Origin: Hymenopellis radicata
Taxonomy: Eukaryota; Basidiomycota; Agaricomycetes; Agaricales; Physalacriaceae
DNA length: 21,661 nt
NCBI GenBank assembly: GCA_015501595.1
Contig: JADNRX010000811.1
Location: 1 to 21,661 of the forward strand
Reading direction: 5' to 3'
Positions within the stretch are counted from its first letter, which is position 1, and each line of letters opens with the position of its first letter. Positions 16,805 to 21,661 of the stretch are shown piece by piece. The position numbers and the translations under genes are program-made. The notes under the pieces are model-generated. The model worked only from the letters and a program-made list of their open reading frames with translations. It was not told the DNA's origin and made no database searches.

Positions 16805-19800
16805 TTACTGTTGAGTGTATTGAACCTTCAACGAATCCGGGAAAGGAATAACATTCCCCTTCAAGTTCACAAACATCTGCACCTTCGTTCCGTTCCGGTA
16901 CTCGTAGAATCTAAAAACCAGTTAGAGCTATCCATGGAACAAATCAATCAAAACACTCACCGGTTGAAGGATCCAGTCTTCTGAAGACCTGGGAGCGACA
17001 AGATTTCCTGCAAAATGCCAGGAACAATCTCGTTGAAGAGTGCCGGAGCAAGTAATCTGTAGTGCGGACATCAGACGCTATGAAAGACGGGACGGGTGAG
17101 GACAAACCCTTTGCGTTCAACACCAAAGTAGATATCCAAAGGTGGGGTCGCTGCTTGCTTACTGTCACGATGAGCCTCAACTACACTCGCCCAGACGCGA
17201 TCTCCAGGGTTTACTCTAACGTTGTCGGCAACGGTAGTCGGGCGCAGAGGGGTGCGGTAGAATCCAGAAACCTGAGAGGACATAAGGGTTAGGCCAGTTA
17301 CAGAACGCGAAGAATACATACAATAGGGTCTTCAGCTGAACAAATTCTATCAGTAACTCACTTGGCAATGACGGAAAAGAAGCCACGTACTCAGCGCGTC
17401 AGCTACCAATGCACCAAAGTTGGCCGTCAAGGGCACCCCAGATTGGAGGTGATAGTCAACGACATGGGAGAGAATCTGAGAGAACTGTACTGCGGTGGGC
17501 ACAACTTCGCTGAACAGAGCAACAATCGCCGCCGTCTTGCTCTCTGAGCCGACCTTCTCGTTCAACGATCTCAAAAACTCCTTGCTATGGTCGTTGTAAG
17601 ACAACGGGTTGCCGTCAACGGAAAGCTGGAAAGTATAAGTAAGGAGAACACGGCCTGCAGAAATAACAAACCCAGGAAGACAGCGCATCGACATGACCTC
17701 TAACAACTTGACGGAAATGTTCGAACGTCGTGGTGGACCCTTCACGAAGATGCCAGTCGTTCTCGCGCTCAATGTTCACATAAATGTACCTATAGCGATC
17801 AGAACAAGCGAAGAGGGAAAAAGGCGACAAATCACTCACTGGCACACTTCGGCGAACATATCATAATACTGAGACACTGTGTACGAATGTCCATCGTGCG
17901 AATCGGAAATGGTCAATCCCGCCTGACACGTAAACTGAGAACAGGAAGGGATTACAACATAGACGCGGCATACCAGTTCCTGGCAAATCCACTTGACGGG
18001 TAGGACGTTTATGACATCCCGAACGATGTCCAGGTGGCGAACTTGGGCCCCAGGGCGCGGAATGCTAGCCTTCGTGATGAGATCCCTCGTCGTCTTCCGG
18101 AAATACGTTGCCCATTTAATCCGGGCCTTGTCCTCAGTTAATAGTTTCTGTACCTGCATACGTTGACGAATTAATCATTGATGATCTCCAAGGATGCTGA
18201 AGCTTACCGCTGCTGTGTTGGGGATATGTGAGCCGATGTCAGGAATGATTGCTCTCAAGTTCATGTCATAGGGCGCAGCAAAGTCGCTGCTAGTTGCAAC
18301 TTGTTTGACGCCATCGTAGGTCCCGACTACAATGAGTCTCTTATAAGACTTGGCCGGGGGGTTGAAGTCATACTTTTCCAGCGGGATTTTGCTGTCCGTC
18401 TTCATATACTCGGGATCGAGGAAGGGGAAATGGGCATAAACCGATCGCGGTGTGTAGTGGTTGGGCAGGGTACGGAAGAGCAGTTTCGTAAGGAGACCTC
18501 CGTACGAGCCATCGTTCGTGTCGTATTGGACATCGTTATAGCCCCATGTTGTAAAGTTGAAAGCTAAGATACTGATAAGCTGGGACAATCAGCAACCAAT
18601 ATGCCAAACGTACGAGTCATGTCGACAGTGAGATAGGGATCGCCACGAGTGAGGCATACAGCGTCGGCAAGGATGGCGCGAGAAATGGTGTATCCAGGGC
18701 AGAGTCCTGCACCAGGACCCGGTGTTTTACTTTCTTCTGCTTGCATTCCGACCTATGAACGCGATCTATCAACACACGCTTCTGTATGATAGGTTCTTCC
18801 TTACGTGAAGTTCCAAATTGTCGATGTCCTGATATAACGAAGCGGCAGCGGCCTGATTGGCGACTTCAGTACAATGACGGTAGAAACGCATATTGTAATC
18901 TACCTGAATGTCCTTGTTTGTATTCCATTCGGCAAAGCTCTTGTATGCTATTTCAACGTCAGTATCGGAGTTCCCAGTGGGTATCACATTTCTCACGTTG
19001 TAAGCCCATGAATTTCCGGAACTCGTTAAGCTGAGAAATAGCTTGTCAGCAACGAGCGGAAGCCCACAGTCCGAGAGACACTAACTGAGCATGTTCCCCA
19101 GCTTCTCTCTTGTTCAATTCCCATAATCTCAATAACCCTGAGAACTTCTGGGATACCACGAGCACCGAATGCAGCCGCTCGGTTCTTCGTCGCGTCCTGT
19201 AGAATCGTAGCCAAGTCGCCATCATCGAATCGTCCATTATCTCCGCGTTTGAGCCTATGAACATCGTTCAGACCTTCAATAGACACCTGGAAAGGTATGA
19301 ACTCGCCCGCCAAATGACCACTTCGTGTAATCTGATGGTGGCACAATCGCACCGCGAATAGCTTTAAGGAAGTCTTCGGGAGTCACCTATTGTAATATGA
19401 GTAAACATCCTACAAAAAAAGAGTCCGTAAACCTGCCTGAGAAGGCTTCAAATCTCCTAACAACCTCTTGAACTCGTCGTTCGTCCATTCTGTATCCGCC
19501 TTGGAAAGAGTCGCATGCCAGCGGTAGAGCAGGTTAAATTCGATGGAAACTACGTTTCCTTCACCCCGAGGCGAGAAGGTGTGGTCAGAGCGGCGGATTT
19601 CCTGTTTCAGTCAAAGTCAAAACCGGAGAGGTAAGCAATTTATGTCAGTACCATGAGGGGGTCCAAGCGCCAATTATGTCCATCACGAACGAGACCCAGG
19701 ATCGCACCAACATAATCTATCCGGTGTTAAAACCTCCTCGATCAACGCGGAAGTTGACATACCACCAAGAATAATGTGCATGAAGTACCCGCAGTTCACG

Positions 19801-20915
19801 AGACGAGCACGCTCGAAAATTTCCTTATCTTGAGCCCTCTGTGCCTCTTCTAACTTCTTGGCTTCTGCCGTCTTCTCATCCTGGGGACCGGCCGGATTCT
19901 GCTTGAAGGTCTCGATGTCCTGATAGGAACCGTTCTCATTGATGCGAAGAATTCGCTCTGCGATGAACTGAGAAGTGCTATGAATACACGTAGCTCGGCA
20001 ACGACACGAACGGACGTACGTTGTGGTTCCTGCAAAGTAACACAAGCATTGCGCAGGTGGCTGGGGGCATCAGCAGCAGACGGGGATCACCAAACACATC
20101 TTCATGTAACCGTCCGGACCCATCGTGCCTACGAAGACCGTCCACCACCTGTTGAGACGAACCGTACAGGACGCTGAGGTCAAGATAGCTGCTGACGTCG
20201 TTGATGGTCCAGTCGCGGGGGTTGGTAGCAAAGACGCTGTGGATGATGAGGTTGGCCAAGGCGAAGAACAGACTGGAAATGCCGCCGGGATGCTCCTTGT
20301 ACGTGTCGCGCTTCAGGAGCATATCAAAGACGAGTTCGGGGTCTGGGAGGCTGCTGCGTGGGAGGGTGCTAAGCGCTGGCACAGATCGCGCGTAGGGCGT
20401 GCCCGCCTGGCCCATCCGAGGCGCGAAAGACGTGTAATGGGAGCCATCAGCATTGCGGGAGGCATACTTGAGATTGGGGCCGGGCGTGCTTGTTGTCAGC
20501 GCATCGGCCAAGTTCACTTCTGCCAAGAATGAGCTCGGTGGGTGGGGCAGGTCCTTGTACACTACAAATCGAGGTCAGGGACACGTTAATCAAAGCAAGG
20601 GCAGCGCGTACAGAGGTCGATGACAAACTCTTGTATCTTCTGAGAGACGGCTTTCGTTGCTGGCGTGCCTTCCTCGTCGAGACGCGCCATGAGCACGAGC
20701 AGTTTCTCCAGCTGAATATCCGTTAGAGCCGTCACGCAACGATGAACATCACATACAACGAGGTAGCGGTCATTGATACTGTCGGCGTGTAGGAGGGCGT
20801 CGAAGTAGGCCTGCAAGTCGGTCACCTTCACAGGCGGGTCGACAAGAAAGTCTTCAAGCGTCTTCAAGGTGTCCGTCATGGTGGTTGGTAGGACAGATGC
20901 GAGAACAGAAGACAT
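16805..20915 (-). CDS. Psi-producing oxygenase / linoleate diol synthase-type heme dioxygenase with degenerate P450 domain
   Basis: Twenty exons on the minus strand join to 1052 aa: 20915-20612, 20561-20020, 19967-19763, 19716-19652, 19601-19437, 19386-19307, 19254-19086, 19030-18997, 18947-18904, 18852-18805, 18752-18614, 18563-18208, 18153-17974, 17934-17840, 17789-17672, 17625-17391, 17335-17322, 17271-17108, 17056-16961 and 16910-16805. The N-terminal half is a cyclooxygenase-like heme peroxidase that would add oxygen to linoleic/oleic acid. Distal His is likely H209 (LANLIIHSVF), catalytic Tyr Y398 and proximal His H401 (FNLLYRWH). LQDATKNRAAAFGARGIPEV and DIDNLELHVG are family blocks. 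The C-terminal P450-type half would normally isomerise the hydroperoxide. Here the ExxR region reads ADALTED and the heme-Cys position reads ERKGLLAP (G986), so it is probably not an active P450. Two introns (19436-19387 and 19306-19255) need GC-AG ends to keep the frame. The exact splice near 17108 is the least certain. Confidence 0.93.
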
Positions 20916-21250
20916 AGTGGGGATGGGGAGATCGAACAGAGTCTCGCATCTCCGTCCGTTATAAAGAAGCCGTTCGCTGTCATCGGAGCGCTTAGATTTT
21001 TCTGTTCGTGTCGCAGCATAGCTTCGGAACTGCTAATCTCCATTGCATCTGTTCATCAAAAGATGAGATTAGTTGACCGTTGACGGTATTTGGCAAGTCC
21101 CGATTGATATTAAGCGCTCACCCGAGTCTCGACTCGTGCCATCAATGGTCATGAATTACTGTTTACATTGCAATTGTCGTTCGTACACACATTGAGAGCC
21201 TTTACAACTATTCCATATTGCTACACCACTATCAGAATCATACACGTCAA
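20916..21250. other. Intergenic between catalase and oxygenase, no gene seen
   Basis: This 335-bp spacer separates the catalase stop codon from the oxygenase start, with both genes on the minus strand. It should contain the catalase 3' untranslated region and the oxygenase promoter. No coding frame is supported. Confidence 0.4.
20959..20966 (-). promoter_or_regulatory. TATA-like box of the oxygenase gene
   Basis: On the minus strand, CTTTATAAC lies about 45-50 bp upstream of the oxygenase ATG. Spacing fits a TATA box with a short leader. The call is from motif and position only. Confidence 0.35.
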
Positions 21251-21661
21251 TCAAATCCCCTTCGCACGGAATTGAAGCGCCTCAGCAGCAGGCTTCATCT
21301 TGATAGGCTTTACAGTGGGATGGCCCACAGCCTTCGCAATACGGTCGGATAGGGATTGATCTACTGCAGCCCACACGGACACTATCAAGCACCGTTAGTC
21401 CATGTTAAAAAGAACAAAAGGGTTGGAATTTACGTTGACGGGCTTTCACCTCGGCACTCTTGACACCGCCAAAGTGGCCTGCTACGTTCTGGACATACGC
21501 CTCCCGCTGCTGATCGTTCCAAACCTTGCTCCACAAGGCGCGAGGCTGTTCAAAGTCCACTGTAACCAGATTCAGTATCAATGATTATGGATCACTATAT
21601 AGACGGTAAATGACTCACGCTCAGTAATCTCGGAGAGGTCCCGGTACGCGCGACCGATGAA
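21251..21661 (-). CDS. Catalase, C-terminal part (cut by window edge)
   Basis: Three minus-strand exons (21661-21619, 21559-21434, 21381-21251) give the last ~99 residues of a monofunctional heme catalase. This is the C-terminal immune-responsive/helical region: FEQPRALWSKVWNDQQREAY, VQNVAGHFGGVKSAEVKARQ, LSVWAAVDQSLSDRIAKAVG, and an end EALQFRAKGI. Introns are 59 and 52 nt with GT-AG ends. The heme pocket and the catalytic His and Asn lie outside the window. The enzyme would break down hydrogen peroxide; a peroxisomal or cytosolic location cannot be told. The last three residues, KGI, are not a clear peroxisomal SKL-type signal. It is the upstream neighbour of the oxygenase on the same strand. 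Confidence 0.9.

Noticed and set aside
20125..20532. 135-codon plus-strand open frame inside the oxygenase gene
   Set aside because: Antisense to exon 2 of the oxygenase, whose translation matches the family throughout.

Overview
The window looks like nuclear DNA of a filamentous basidiomycete, most likely an Agaricomycete. Protein genes are packed on both strands and cut by many 39-65 nt introns with GT-AG ends and CTAAC/CTGA-like branch points. The gene content is fungal: Hym1/MO25, Prp11, Pam18, Efm4, a psi-producing oxygenase and FunK1-like kinase sequence. Base composition is close to 50% GC by eye. Ceratobasidiaceae is a guess from gene style only. There are no prokaryotic or viral features.

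Layout: 1-1500 is gene-poor and holds three related copies of a foldback, MITE-like element (one intact at 733-1010, two partial), followed by an intron-containing tRNA-Thr(UGU) on the minus strand. 1976-3255 (minus) is MO25/Hym1 with an apparent 1-nt frameshift. 3701-4568 (plus) is SF3a subunit 2/Prp11 with an 8-nt microexon. 4672-5100 is a small two-pass membrane protein of unknown function. 5468-5823 is Pam18/Tim14. 5985-6788 is the N-terminal remnant of a FunK1-like kinase gene. 7204-8564 is a secreted GH53 endo-beta-1,4-galactanase. 8973-10304 (minus) is an unrecognised protein with a helical N-terminus and a Gln/Tyr/Pro-rich tail. 10537-11821 is a divergent protein kinase with HGD in the catalytic loop. 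12565-13058 is a roadblock/LC7 protein. 13704-13739 is a 5'-half tRNA-Ser-like fragment, and about 14025-14540 is a decayed sirtuin. 14970-15964 (minus) is the eEF1A lysine methyltransferase Efm4. 16805-20915 (minus) is a 20-exon psi-producing oxygenase (linoleate diol synthase family). 21251-21661 (minus, cut by the window edge) is the C-terminus of a catalase.

Most genes are unrelated housekeeping functions: spliceosome, mitochondrial import, translation-factor methylation and RAM/LKB1-type signalling. No biosynthetic cluster is evident. Two points have biological colour. The oxygenase has an intact-looking heme-dioxygenase half, but both P450 signature motifs of its C-terminal half are missing, and a catalase lies directly upstream on the same strand. 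Three relics (FunK1-like, sirtuin, tRNA half) and the foldback repeats show local gene decay and repeat activity. I did not find a convincing new multi-gene system; the foldback family and the modified oxygenase are the best leads. Gene models were spliced by eye, using reading-frame continuity and family resemblance.
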